DNA of 64,000 nt from Stephania yunnanensis (lineage: Eukaryota > Streptophyta > Magnoliopsida > Ranunculales > Menispermaceae). A model generated the notes under the pieces. It saw nothing but the letters and a program-made list of their open reading frames with translations, had not been told where the DNA came from and made no database searches. The stretch is taken from assembly GCA_039657365.1 (NCBI GenBank), contig CM077585.1, positions 10,696,037 through 10,760,036 on the forward strand, given 5' to 3'. How positions within the stretch are numbered: the first letter of the stretch is position 1; the number at the start of each line of letters is the position of its first letter. Position numbers and translations under genes: made by a program. Positions 1-11,205 of the stretch are shown one piece after another.

Positions 1-172
1 TCGATAAGATAGGAGTAGGCCAAAGTTAATATGGGATGCAATAATTATGAGGGATTTGAATGGTCAGGAAAGCTTACCATCAATTGCACTTAATTGAGCA
101 TAATGAAAAAGTTCGATCAAAGTAGCCGACTCCAATTAATTTAAGACCGAGGCTATGTTATTGGTGTTGTTC
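1..172 (+). mobile_element. LINE 3' end fragment with degenerate TTG tail
   Basis: The end of a LINE lies here in forward orientation. The stretch around 85-170 contains the conserved 3' terminal sequence (GTAGCCGACTCC, then GACCGAGGCTATG) followed by a decayed TTG repeat near 155-172. The same terminal sequence appears, reverse-complemented, at 2697 and 41345 and again forward at 48992, so four copies of this LINE family are in the window. The rest of this copy lies left of the window. Conserved C-terminal residues of the reverse transcriptase cannot be read reliably here. Confidence 0.8.
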
Positions 173-622
173 AATCTTCCATAGTACGTCTCTCGAGGTA
201 TATCATATGCCTTGTTTAATTTCTACAATATAATCATAAGTTATTTAGATGTGTATTGTAATGGTATAGTAATGTGGTAATCTAAATAAAAATTCCAACT
301 TAGGTTATTCTCTTAATCAAATAGCATTATAGTCCTACAAATATTTTCATCCTATCTTATCGCCTACTCTTACCCGGGTACCCATAATGTACACGCATAC
401 CAACCATCAAACCTTACTCATATTTCGACACAATTAGACTAAGAATTAACTGATTCGATATTTTTGAGTATAAAATAAATACTACACGTACCATACACAA
501 AATAATATACCTTGGTGTCGACTCCTAAGGGTTGACCAATTACGCCATGTCAAATAAAGTTCTCGTTAGAATCCTGCGGGTGACATGTGACATGAGTTAG
601 ATTATTTGGGTCTTTCACCATA
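173..622 (-). repeat. fragment of a chromovirus LTR (Tek-C family)
   Basis: From about 350 to 615 this matches the LTR start region at 57170-57432 (for example TCGACTCC followed by GGGTTGACCA, and GACATGAGTTAGA near 590). It is read on the minus strand, with the LTR 5' terminus near 615-622. The copy is incomplete and no internal region follows. The boundary to the copia LTR on its right is approximate. Confidence 0.5.
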
Positions 623-639
623 CATCGATTACTAGTCTT

Positions 640-1187
640 CTTCTCTATGTCGATCGGTCTTCAAAACATTCATATGAGCGCCCTTTATCAAGAACTCACA
701 CATGAACAATGACCATGATTTGGATTGCAAGCTCAGGGAGATCTTGAAAACATTTTTCTCTTATCCCCTAAGTCGATAAAACTCACATAAAGCCAAAAAC
801 GAAAATCTAGTTCATTTTAGGGTTTCAACTTTTTTTAACTACGTACATCATGCTTACATTTAAACACCTATTTATACAAACCATTTTATTTGAGGTGGTC
901 AATTGAATGAGACAATTGCCCCTACTTATAAATTAGCAATAATATGACAAACCATATGGGCTATTCTGACATGAAATATATCTTAAAGAATTCATCAATG
1001 TGTACCATATGAAGTCAAGCAAAATCATTCTTTTATGTACGACCCATTCACATAACAGTGGCAGCGAATGAAAATATCTTTTAATACATAAGTCCTAAGC
1101 GACCTCTATCAAAACATTAGACTACCCAAGTTGCACGGAAAAATCAAAACCGATGCAACTTAATCAAAAGCATATATTGTTGCAAAT
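640..1187 (-). repeat. older copia-family LTR, left half
   Basis: This diverged relative of the Cop-A/Cop-B LTR is recognisable from shared blocks, for example the CCTTTATC...AATCCACACA-like stretch near 683-700 and the GACCCATT block near 1043. It is interrupted at 1187 by the chromovirus Tek-A and resumes at 19933. Its outer end (the TG terminus) seems to be missing. It is the oldest visible layer of the left nest. Confidence 0.65.
1183..1187. repeat. target-site duplication of Tek-A (left)
   Basis: TATAT immediately before the TG of the LTR. The same five bases follow the CA of the 3' LTR at 19928-19932. Confidence 0.85.
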
Positions 1188-2696
1188 CTTTTTATTAACG
1201 CTGTTATTTATTTCAAAATTTCAGATTAGGACGCCAGTTTAGATCCACGTGGACGCTGCGGATAAGCTAGGACACACATCGACTTAGGTACACTAGTTAT
1301 TTGTTCGTTGATTGCTTATTTGTGATGCTTGTTTATCAGTTTATTCGTTAAATCATCATATGTTTGTGTTCGTATTATTATATAGCGTGAGATTGTGTGA
1401 CGGGTATTCGCCTTGTAAAGTGTGTCAACGCGGGTATCGAATAGGCGAGTAGTCAGGGGTTAGTGGGACCACAAATGAGTCAATTATGTAACCAATTACA
1501 CTAACTATATGATAAGTGTGCCTAAGTCAAGTTAATTAAATTAATTTGAAAACATATGCCTATATTTTGATTGTAAATATAGTGAGAGCCAAGGGAACTA
1601 TAAAGTGAGTGAAACTAGACTTGCTTGTAATTATTTTAAAAGATCATATGAAAAATGGGAAATGTACTATGCTTTGTGTATGTGGACCAATTGGAGACTA
1701 GTTGCATGCTAAGTGTCACATCTAAAAATCACAAGTGGTTGCAAGTAGAGATATAATAGATCATGTGTTGGAAAGATATTTACCTTATATGTGTCTTGAG
1801 ATACCCACTTGAGGATCCAAATAATGGATAATTACTTAAGCCCCAAGTTTCTCATTTCTCTCTCATTTGAACAAAAAAATAGATAGGAGAGAGAACGTGG
1901 TGCTAGGAGAAAAAGAGAAGAAAGGTGAAGGATTTGGTGACTTTGTGAGTGAGATTATTGGAATTTTTGGGGATCCAAGAGAGATAGAACAAGAGTGACA
2001 ACTCCATTAGAGCCATAGGCATGTTCTTCAATAAATCTTGATAATACATATTCTAAGATTGTTGTTCTTCATGGCTTTTGGTGTATAGAGGGTCCATAAG
2101 TGTAGATCGACCCTCAATGAGTAAGAACCCCTTGTTAGGGAATTGTTTTTGAAGTTATCATTGTTATTAGGTTGTGATTATGTGGGGAAGAGGATAAATA
2201 ATAACTTTATAGGAAAGTTGATTTGAAGTCTTTTGTTTATATTTTAACCCATTTTATTGCATGATAATGAAAAATGAGGTGCAAATTAATTTTAGGAGGA
2301 TTGTATTGTTGGTTTTTTCAGGCTTTATACGCAGCAAAAAATTCAAAACTGTTTTTGAAAAACCTCAATAGGATTGAAAATAAGTTCCATTAAACTAGAT
2401 CTAAAAAGTAAACCATACATTAATTCATGATTTTCTTATATGATTGTTCAATCTCCAAGATGTTTTAGTGCTCGTCCTTTATCGAAAATCCACACACGAA
2501 TGGTGACCATAATTTGGAGGGCTAGCCCCAAAAAAGATTGAAAACATTTTTTTTCCTCTCTCAAAATCTAGAGAACTCGAAACTTGCAAAAACGAAAATC
2601 TTATTTCGTTTTAGGGTTTTACCTTTTATTTATATGTGTAGATAAACCCTCACTTAAAATCTTATTATTCTTAATACGAATATTATATTAAGGGCA

Positions 2697-3682
2697 ACAA
2701 AAACAGCAACATAGCCTTAGTCCCAAATTAACTGGGAATGGCGAGCTTTGCAAACCATTCAAATCCCTCCTAATTAATGCATCCCATGTTAACTTTGGTC
2801 TGCGCCTACCTCGTCAAGTTTCTACAGTTTCTATTAAGTCAAGTTTTCTAGTTGGAGCATTTGTAGGCCGTTTAGGCAGGTGACCAAACCATCGCAATCG
2901 CCCTTCCCTAATCTTTGTATCAATTGGTGCTACTCCTACTTGTCTTTGAATTTCTATATTTCTTATTCTATCTTTACAAGTTTTACCACACATCCACCTA
3001 AACATCCTCATTTTTGCTAAGTTCATTTTATATAATTGTTGTTGCTTTACCGCCCAACATTCACTTCCATAGAGCATAGCTGGCCTAATTGCGGTCCTAT
3101 AAAATTTTCCTTTTAACTTAATAGGAACATTTCGATCACAAATCACCCCTGTTGCACTTCGCCATTTTTTCCATCCAGCTTGAATTCTATGTGTGACATC
3201 ATTCTCGATGTTACCATCATTTTGTATGATTGATCCTAGGTATCTAAAGTGGTTTAACTTAGGAACTTCTATTTCCCCTAATTTTATCACTCCGTCATTT
3301 CAATGTCTAGTGTTTCTAAACTCACAGTGCATGTATTCGATTTTCGTCCTACTCAACTTAAAGCCTTTAGATTCTAATGTATTCCTCCAAAGTTCTAATT
3401 TCCTATTCACTCCATTTTAGTTTCATCCATTAAGACAATATCATCTGCAAATAGCATACACAATGGTATATCCTCTTGAATATGTCTAGTTAGTTCATCC
3501 ATAACTAAAGTAAATAGATATAGGCTTAAAGCCGATCCTTGATGTAGTCCTATCATAATGAGAAATTCTTTTGTAGCTCCTCCAAATGTCTTTATCCTCG
3601 TTACTACTCCATCAGACATATCCTTAATAGTGTCTATGTATCTAGCATGCACTTTTTTTCTTTCTAGAACCCACCAAAGAAC
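2697..3682 (-). mobile_element. 5'-truncated LINE in the Cop-B LTR
   Basis: A LINE 3' part of just under 1 kb, reading right to left, with a degenerate TTG tail (seen as CAA units) at 2697-2712. The flanks are a 15-bp target duplication with one mismatch: ATTATATTAAGGGCA at 2682-2696 and ATTATATTTAGGGCA at 3683-3697. Long duplications and 5' truncation are standard for target-primed LINE insertion. Compared with the copy at 41345, about 50 bp just inside the 3' end (near 2737) is missing. Confidence 0.92.
2814..3682 (-). pseudogene. LINE reverse transcriptase, C-terminal part
   Basis: The fragment holds the reverse transcriptase catalytic motif FADDIVL (near 3443-3463), preceded by GLHQGSALSLYLF, and the long C-terminal region typical of these plant LINEs (RYLGSIIQNDG..., FYRTAIRPAMLYGSECW, RWMCGKT and LRWFGHLPKR). 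The last part is one open stretch of about 158 codons ending at 2814. The catalytic part lies in a separate frame further upstream. The sequence starts abruptly inside the palm domain, so the endonuclease and the N-terminal half are absent. The C-terminal motifs suggest the RTE clade rather than plant L1; that assignment is inference. Confidence 0.88.
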
Positions 3683-4689
3683 ATTATATTTAGGGCAGTT
3701 TAAGCAAATTACACATACCACATATTAATAAGTTATCATATAACAACCTTTAAGGGCTTTTATGTAATGAATTTTATCATATAAAATTTATTACCGTGGA
3801 CCGATTGAGATTGCGCAAAGCCATTCTTTGTGTGCTACCCAATAGGTTCATGCGATGTTGGAAATGAACCAAAACCATTTTGGTACACGATTCATAAGCG
3901 GCTTTTAACAAGGCATTATGACTATCCAAGTGCCCAAGTAGAATGAATATCAAAATCGATACAACCTAATGAATGCCATATATCATATCCTTTTGTCGCG
4001 CGATATTCTTTGACTAAACATAAGGCATGGAAAGTCACCATTAATGTTCAATCGTACTAGTCTTGATCTTTAGGTAAACTGAAAACATCAAAGTGACATT
4101 GATTATATCAATTCACATGGACTTGGCTATTATCAGTCTATAATATTGAGGGATCCATTGATATATCTCTCTATACGAGAGTGACAAATTCTATTTAATT
4201 ACATACCTTCACATATTATTCACATGGTAATCAATCATTATTTTTATAATCGTCCGATTAAAGAAAACATTTGGTTGTGTCGAATTACCATGCTCCTAAT
4301 ATTGAGTCTATGGTAATCTCAAGTCGAAGGACTAAATAATATACCTATCATGAGTAACACCAAATCCATGTGTTATTCGCACAGTTGGTCGCTTCAGTAC
4401 CTTGTTCCCTAACAAACACTCATAATCTCGATTCATATCCATATACCCATGATCATCATGTGACCATTAATTAAGATTCATACTAGTCTTAATTTATTAT
4501 AGTTCTCAATATAATGATCGACTAGGGACATTTAAGATATTTCAACAAATACCTATGGATCTTATTATAAGGTAAATATATAATCATTTATAATAAAACA
4601 AAAAATGAAAACCTCCATTTTATTAACTAAAATTATAAGATAACCATTGCTTGTAGATTGACCTAAAGGACATGCCCCAACATTTCCCA

Positions 4690-7240
4690 GTTGCATTAGG
4701 GCCAATCATTTATGTATCTAATACCTAATGACCTAACATGACCATCATGTTTTGCTTGTGGTAAAGCCTTCATCAAAGGATCTGGAATGTTGTTTTCTGT
4801 AGGAACTTTGCAAATCTTCACATCTCCTCTTTCAATGATTTCTCGAATTAGATGAAAACGTCTAAGTATGTGTTTGGATCAATGGTGTGATCTTGGTTCC
4901 TTGGCCTGTGCTATCGCTTCGTTGTTGTCACAATACAAGCAAATGGGGCTATCTATACTAAAAACCACACCAAGTTCTGAGATTAACTTTTTAATCCAAA
5001 CTGCCTCCTTAGCTGCATCAGACGCTGCAATATATTCAACTTATGTTGTCGAATCTACGACAGTTTCTTGCTTCGAGCTTTTCCAGCTCACTGCACCTCC
5101 ATTCAATGTAAACACATATCCAGACTGCAATCTGAAGTCATCTATATCAGTTTGAAAACTTTCATCTGTGTAACCATTTACAACAAGCTCGTTTCCAAAC
5201 TTCCATAGACTAAGAACACTTCTTTAATCCTTCTTAAGTACTTAAATTTTTTTTTTACTGCTATCCGGTGACTCTCACTGGGATCAGACTGATATCTCCT
5301 GTTGCGCTTAAAGCATATGATACATCAAGTCGGGTGCATAACATGACATACATGTTAGATCTAATAATTGATGCATATGGAATCATATTCATGCGCTCTT
5401 ACTTATCATTAGTCTTTGGACATTGAGTCTCGTTGAGACTTATGCCATGAGACATTGGCAACGACTATCTTTTAGAGTCTTGCATACATAACTTATTTAG
5501 TATCCTGTCTATGTAAGCACTATGACTTAGACTGATCAGTCTTTTAGATCTATCCATATAGATCTTAATCTCAAATATGTAGACTGTATCTCCTAAGTTT
5601 TTCATTCATAAACACTTCCCTAACCAAGACTTAACACTCTACAAGGTTGGGATGTCATTTCTAATGAGTAATATATCATTAACATATAGTACCAGGAAAA
5701 TAACCACTCTCCTATTGACCTTCTTGTATACACAAGGCTCATCTTCGTTTTTAAGGAAACCAAATTCCTTAATTGCTTCATCAAAACAAAGATTCTAACT
5801 CCGAGAAGCTTGCTTTAAATGAGTCTTTAAAGCTTGCATACCTTCCTAGAATTCTCAGGATGAACAAGCCTATCAGGCTGTATCATATACACGTCCTCAA
5901 GTAACTTTCTATTTAGGAAAGCAACTTTGACATCCATTTACCATATCTCATAGTCATAATATGCGGCTATGACAATTATAATTCTAATGGGTTTAAACAT
6001 GGCTACAAGAGAAAAAATCTCATCATAATCGACACCTTGAGTCTGTCTGAAACGTTTTGCTGCTAGTTATGCTCATAAGTATGCACATTGCCATCCATGT
6101 CAATTTTCTTCTCGAAAACCTATTTACATCCAATGTCTTACCACATTCAGGTAAATCAACCAGGTTCCAAGCTTAGTTATCATACATGGATTGCATCTCA
6201 GAATTCATGGCACTAAGCCATTTATCTGCTTAGGGCTAGACACAACCTCCTGATAAGTAGTAAGTTCATTTGATCCATAAGCAACACCTCACTACTATCA
6301 GTATTAAGAAACCCAAGTCTCTCAGGCTGATGTATTACCATATCAGATCTACGTGGGCCTTGTGATACCTGTGGAGGTTCAACTATTTTAAGGCTTTGTT
6401 GATATCCCACTGGCTGTTGAGTGTTTATTTGTGGTTCTTGAACTTATCCAAGACTTACTTTATTCTCATTTTTGTCTTTTGAAATAACTCTTTTTCCATA
6501 AAGACACCATTTCGAGCCACAAACACTTTATTCTCAGTGGGATTATAAAAGTAGTATCCCCTAGTTTCTGTAAGATAATCAATAAATACCCACTTGGTAG
6601 ATTTGGCTGATAATTTTTTTTAAGATTTGTTGTTGTATCAAAACCTCACAGCCCCAAATCTTAAGGAAAGGCAAACTTGGTCTTTTCCCAAACCACATCT
6701 AGTGTGGTTTTTTATCAATCGCTTTAGAAGGAATACGATTCAGTGTAAACGTAGCCATTTCTAAGGCTTAACCCCAAAAGGAAATGGGAAGATCTGCATG
6801 ACTCATCATAAATAGAACCATATCCAATAAAGTTCAATTTCTCCTCTCAGAAACACGACTCCATTGTGGAGTTGTTGGGGGAGTTAGCTGCGAGACAATC
6901 TCATAGTTTTTAAGATAATCGTCAAACTCTTGGCTCGAATAGTCATCAGCTCAATCTGATTGAAGTGCTATAATAGTTTTACCAAGTTAATTTGCACTTC
7001 ATTCTGAAATGTTCGAAACATCTTAAAAGACTCACTTTTATGTTTTATGATATATACGCAACCATATCTACTGAAATCATCAGTGAATGTAATGAAGTAC
7101 TGATAACCACCTCTAGCCATTTTGTTTATAGGACTGCATACATCAGTATGTATTAGATCTAATAAATCACTTGCCTTTTCATTATGTCTTGTAAATGGAC
7201 TCTTTGTGTTTATATATCCAATAAATCACTTGCCCTTTAA
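4690..7240 (-). pseudogene. Cop-B pol: integrase, reverse transcriptase, RNase H
   Basis: Minus-strand translation, in pieces, gives: integrase core (end of GPINKMARGGYQYFITFTDD-like text near 7080-7130), the SERRN block followed by LPFLKIWGCEV near 6650-6680, the linker ending RRSDMVIHQPERLGFL (6300-6345), reverse transcriptase (DVYMIQPDRL near 5870-5900), and a C-terminal RNase H region ending near 4690. The catalytic YVDD box reads YVND at 5675-5686, a loss of one essential aspartate. Stops and frameshifts occur throughout. Compared with Cop-A it keeps the integrase-RT linker (about 5975-6680) that Cop-A lost, but lacks protease and pre-integrase. Confidence 0.9.
7161..7237. repeat. short direct repeat at the Cop-B deletion junction
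   Basis: AATAAATCACTTGCC occurs at 7161-7175 and again at 7220-7234, next to the point where gag/protease sequence (CTAGTAGACAAG, 7240-7251) joins integrase sequence. Cop-A has this piece once. The junction therefore combines a deletion of about 0.5 kb with a small duplication. Confidence 0.75.
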
Positions 7241-7307
7241 CTAGTAGACAAGTTAACTTCAATAACGTAAACACTTGAAGCAGTAGTCGCACTACTCTTA
7301 TTTTTCT

Positions 7308-8157
7308 TTAGATCTTCAAAATAGAGTTGTGGAATTTTTGAACCAATGCCCAGGTGCATGGTAGAAATGACAATTTCCTTTTTTTTTTTTTTTCCTTTTC
7401 TTTCTGGGACTGCGAAGTAGAAACAACATGAGGCTTCACTTGTTCCATGCGCTTTACGATAGTCACAAAGACTTTAGCAACTTTAGCTTTGCCTTTGCCT
7501 TTTTCTTCATAGCCTTTCATTTCTGAACCATCAACAAAATAGCTATAAGTTTTGTTGACATTATGATCAACAGTTTTAAGCATCAAATGCAACTCTGAGA
7601 TAGATCTCATGTTATTCATGTTATAGCTCATTACGAATTATGAATAACTATCAGGTAATGAATTCAAGATCAAATTCGTAGCCAACTCTTGGCTTATGAG
7701 AATCCAAGTTTGTCAAGATGGTCAATGTAGCCTTTCACTTTTAGAACATGAGGACTAAATGAGGCACCCTAAACCATTTTCCAAGAATGAAGGTTCTTGA
7801 TTGTCTCAAACCTTTCTTGCCTAGCCTGTTGTTGGAACATTTCATTAGCATCGTAGCCATGTCATAAGCTTCCATGTGTTTCATGTCCTTATGAAGTTTG
7901 AGAACCATGGTTGCTGACATAATGCATGCAACATTAGTTGAGTCGTTGACATGCTTAGTATGTGCATCCTTTCTGGCTCTTAAAGTATTGACAAGTGGTT
8001 CCTCAGGAATAAGGTTATCCAGGACATACAACTTGTGTCTATGCTTAAGAACAGTTCTCAAGTTTCTGAAATATTCAAGAAAGTCTTTCCTAAACAACTT
8101 ATCCTTCTCAAGGATGGATCGCAGTGACAAAGAATTAGTGTGACTTAAAGAGGCCAT
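7308..8157 (-). pseudogene. Cop-B gag
   Basis: Starts at the ATG at 8157 (MASLSHTNS..SILEKDKL), the same start and N-terminus as in Cop-A. The first 138-codon segment follows the Gag helical region to a frameshift near 7820 (after AYDMATML) and ends at 7741. The downstream piece (7631-7308) resumes in the middle of Gag (MNNMRSISELHLMLKT) and contains a lysine-rich run encoded by the poly-T tract at about 7379-7396. The zinc knuckle is not intact. Gag would form the particle that packages the RNA. Confidence 0.9.
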
Positions 8158-9565
8158 AGATCTACAACAAAGATTTTGCGAAATTTCATTTTAGTATAGA
8201 GGAATAGACTCCCATTAAATTAACAACCCTCCTAAAAACATTATGTTAATTTAAGGGAATAAAACATGTTTCACCTAATTCAAATATAGCTAAAGCATGA
8301 CACTTTGAATTAGGCTATTTAGGTAGGTACCAATTACCTATTACGTCATATCTAACTTTTAGTTTTTTATGAGATTATGACATCTTATGTCTTAGCATGT
8401 TTTATCTCTTTTAGTGCCTAAAGCCAAAAACTATTTTGATAGCTTTATAAAGTCTAACCATTTCAAATAGTAGAGTAACTGTTACTTAACTTGCCTCACC
8501 AAGATAATATAATACACTTTGCGGAGGCAGACTTATATTAATGTGATTAAAGCCTTGACATGTGTTTGAAAATAGATGACACTTGATTTAAAATTTGGAA
8601 GAGGGATTTTTATTTGTTTTAGTGATCATAATTTAAACAAGATATATATCATATATTACAATGCATAAACTATCATTAAAAAAGTTAGGAAATTATACTC
8701 AAGTTAACTATTATATGAATTTCTTTGCACTATGAATAGTTAACGTAGGTTTCGTTGGCGGTCAGCGGGCGCCGGCAGGGGCATAAGGGCAGCGCCCCTT
8801 TTTCTCGATAAAGAATTCCAATTCCGAAAATCGAAAATCGCATAATATTTCTCATTATTTTAGTCAATCCAATTAACTAAAGCTGCCCCTCATTTTAATT
8901 TCAAAAAATAGTAATTTAAATGTTTTTAATTAACTCGGGCTCATCTTTAACTTAGTATCTTATCCTAATACAACTTTAATTTAAGATACTTTGAATCCTT
9001 ATCCAATTAAGACTTAAGATACTTTGAATCCTTATCCAATTAGAATTTATTATATATCTCGCATATCTTATAGGATTTGTAACATATCTAATAGGAATAC
9101 ACTAAGGAGAACCACAATAAGATATATGATCAAAATCAATTTTGAAATATTAATAACGAATTCAACACCAGAATCATATTAAATTAATCATATTAACCTA
9201 ATCATGATTTCTAACATGGAGACATACGTAATTATTGAACAAAAATGAAATATGTATTCAACACTAGAATCACATTAACCTAAACATGACTTATACCATG
9301 AACATACAAAATTCGCATCTTTCAATATTAAAATCATATGTTAATCAAAATATTCAAAACATGAATACTTTTACTGAATCATATCATGTGTATGTATCAA
9401 TAAATATGAATTAACAATACGCTTTAAAACCAATTATTGATAATAATTATCACACAACCTATATGTACATCATACATATACATAAATCAAGATCATATTT
9501 TTCACACATATATCATACATACATAAGAGAAAATATGCAAATGTTTAATAGAACTGAGTGTAATA
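8158..9565 (-). other. Cop-B untranslated leader (about 1.4 kb)
   Basis: Non-coding stretch between primer-binding site and gag start, matching the Cop-A leader (29585-30992) in length and content. It contains a GC-rich island at about 8745-8807 in otherwise AT-rich DNA, with GGGCGCCGG and GCAGCGCCCC blocks, at the position of the Cop-A hairpin at 30337-30403. It also has a small direct duplication (TAAGATACTTTGAATCCTTA at 8982-9001 and again at 9011-9030). No gene seen. Confidence 0.75.
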
Positions 9566-9576
9566 CTCTGATACTA
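9566..9576 (-). other. primer-binding site of Cop-B
   Basis: CTCTGATACTA on the plus strand, i.e. TAGTATCAGAG on the coding strand, one base off the consensus TGGTATCAGAG complementary to the 3' end of initiator-Met tRNA. It lies one base outside the 5' LTR. Confidence 0.85.
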
Positions 9577-9577
9577 T

Positions 9578-10944
9578 TGTTATGTTTTTTGGGGTTCATA
9601 TGCAGCGAAAAATCCAAAATAAATTTTGAAAAACCTAACAGGATAATAAATAGGTTCTATCAAACTAGATCTAAAAAGTAAACCATACCTTAATCTATGA
9701 ATTTTTTCTATGATTGTTTGATCTCTAAGACGTTAAGCGCGCGTCCTCTATCGAAAATCCACACATAAATGATGACCACAATTTGAAGTGCCGAGCCCCA
9801 AGAGAGATTGAAAACATTTTTTCTCTCTCAAAATCTAGAGAACTCAAAATTTTTAAAAATGAAAATCTTATTTCGTTTTAGAGTTTCACCCTTTATTTAT
9901 TTTGGTAGATAAGCCTTCACTTAAAATCTTATTTATAATACAACTATTGTATTTATGCAATTTAAGCAAATTACACATACGCCCCTATTAATAAGTTATC
10001 ATTTAACAAATTGTAAGGGCTTTCATGTCATGAATTTTATCATATATAATTCATTACTCTGAACTAATTAAAACTGCGTAAAGCCATTCTTTGTGTGCGA
10101 CCCATTAAGTTCATGTGATGTTGGCAATGAACCAAAATGATTTTAGTATACAAGTCATAAGCGGTCTCTAGTAAGGCATTATGACTACCCAAATAGCATT
10201 AATATCAAAATCGATACAACCTAATGAATAATATATATATCATATCTTTTTTTTGTGCGATATCTTTTCACTAAACATAAAGCATGGAAAGTCACCCTTA
10301 ATGCTCAATCGTATTAGTCTCGATCTTTAGGTAAACTGAAAACATCCAAGTGACATTGATTATATCGATTCACATGGACTTGGCTATTATCAGTCTATCA
10401 TATCTAGAAATCTACTGATATCTCTCTCTATACTAGAGTGACAAATGTTATCTTAATTACACACCTTCACATATTATTCACACGGTAACCAATCACAATC
10501 TTTATAATAGTTTGGTTAAAGATAACGTTTGATTATGTTAAATTACCATGCTCTTAATATTGAAGTCTATTGTAATCTCAAGTCCAAGGAATAAATGATA
10601 TACCTATCATGAATAGCACATATGACCTAATCAATGCGGTGTTCTCAAAGTGGGTCGGTCCAATACCTTGTTTCCTAACAAGTATTCATGATCTCGATTC
10701 GTATCCTTATACGCATGATCATCACATGACCATCAATCAAGATTTACACTAGTCTTGATTTATTATAGTTCCCAATATAGTGACCGACTAGGGACATTTA
10801 TGATATTTCAACAAATTCCCATGGAACTTACTATAAGGTAAACATGCAATCACTTATAATAAAATAACAAATGAAAACCTCCATCTTATTTACTAAAATT
10901 ATAAGATAAACAATGTTTCTAAATTGACCTAGGGCACATGAACA
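9578..10944 (-). repeat. 5' LTR of Cop-B
   Basis: 1367 bp, beginning TGTTATGTTTTTTGGGG and ending CACATGAACA. Followed by the target duplication TGTAT at 10945-10949. Aligns with the 3' LTR at 2307-4682 and with the Cop-A LTRs (28210-29572, 45918-47283) in reverse. Confidence 0.94.
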
Positions 10945-11034
10945 TGTATAAGTCTAAAGGCTGTAAGGGTTGAGACTTTAAGATGAACCATTAAAGTAGT
11001 TAAGTTTTTACCATATAGAGCATTGTGCCCATAA

Positions 11035-11205
11035 AGCATGCTTAAAGGTTTGAGCATACTCAGAGTTTCAAGGATCCTCAGACTTTGAGTAAGCTTAAGC
11101 TTTTAGTAAGCCTAAACATTGAGTAGACTCAAACTTTTAGTAAACTCAACTTTTAGCTTACTAAAACCTTCAACATGCATAAATCTTAAGCATGCTCAAT
11201 CTTTA
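11035..11205 (+). repeat. minisatellite-like subrepeats in the Tek-A 5' LTR
   Basis: Repeated, diverged units of about 20-25 bp built on GAGTA-(A/G)-(G/A)CTCAAACTTT occur here, for example CAGACTTTGAGTAAGCTTAA, ACATTGAGTAGACTCAAAC and the closing AGCATGCTCAATC. The 3' LTR has the same block at about 18535-18690 with a different number and order of units. Confidence 0.7.

Larger units (their letters stand above)
2307..4682 (-). repeat. 3' LTR of Cop-B, interrupted by a LINE
   Basis: Begins TGTTGGTTTTTT and ends CCCCAACA at 4682. Without the LINE and its duplicated target it is about 1.37 kb, the same as the 5' LTR at 9578-10944. A purine tract read on the minus strand (AACTGGGAAATG, right of 4682) precedes it, as expected for a copia 3' LTR. 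Confidence 0.93.
2307..10944 (-). mobile_element. Cop-B, Ty1/copia retrotransposon (minus strand)
   Basis: The element is bounded by two LTRs of about 1.37 kb (the left one enlarged by a LINE) and by target duplications TGTAT at 2302-2306 and 10945-10949. On the minus strand the order is 5' LTR, primer-binding site, leader, gag, then integrase before reverse transcriptase and RNase H, which is the Ty1/copia order. It belongs to the same family as Cop-A (28210-47283): LTRs, leader and proteins align throughout. Protease and the GAG-pre-integrase segment are deleted, and stops and frameshifts are frequent. Confidence 0.95.

Noticed and set aside
2..363. 12-bp perfect inverted repeat, CGATAAGATAGG (2-13) and CCTATCTTATCG (352-363)
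   Set aside because: Short, AT-rich and not placed at element boundaries; probably chance.
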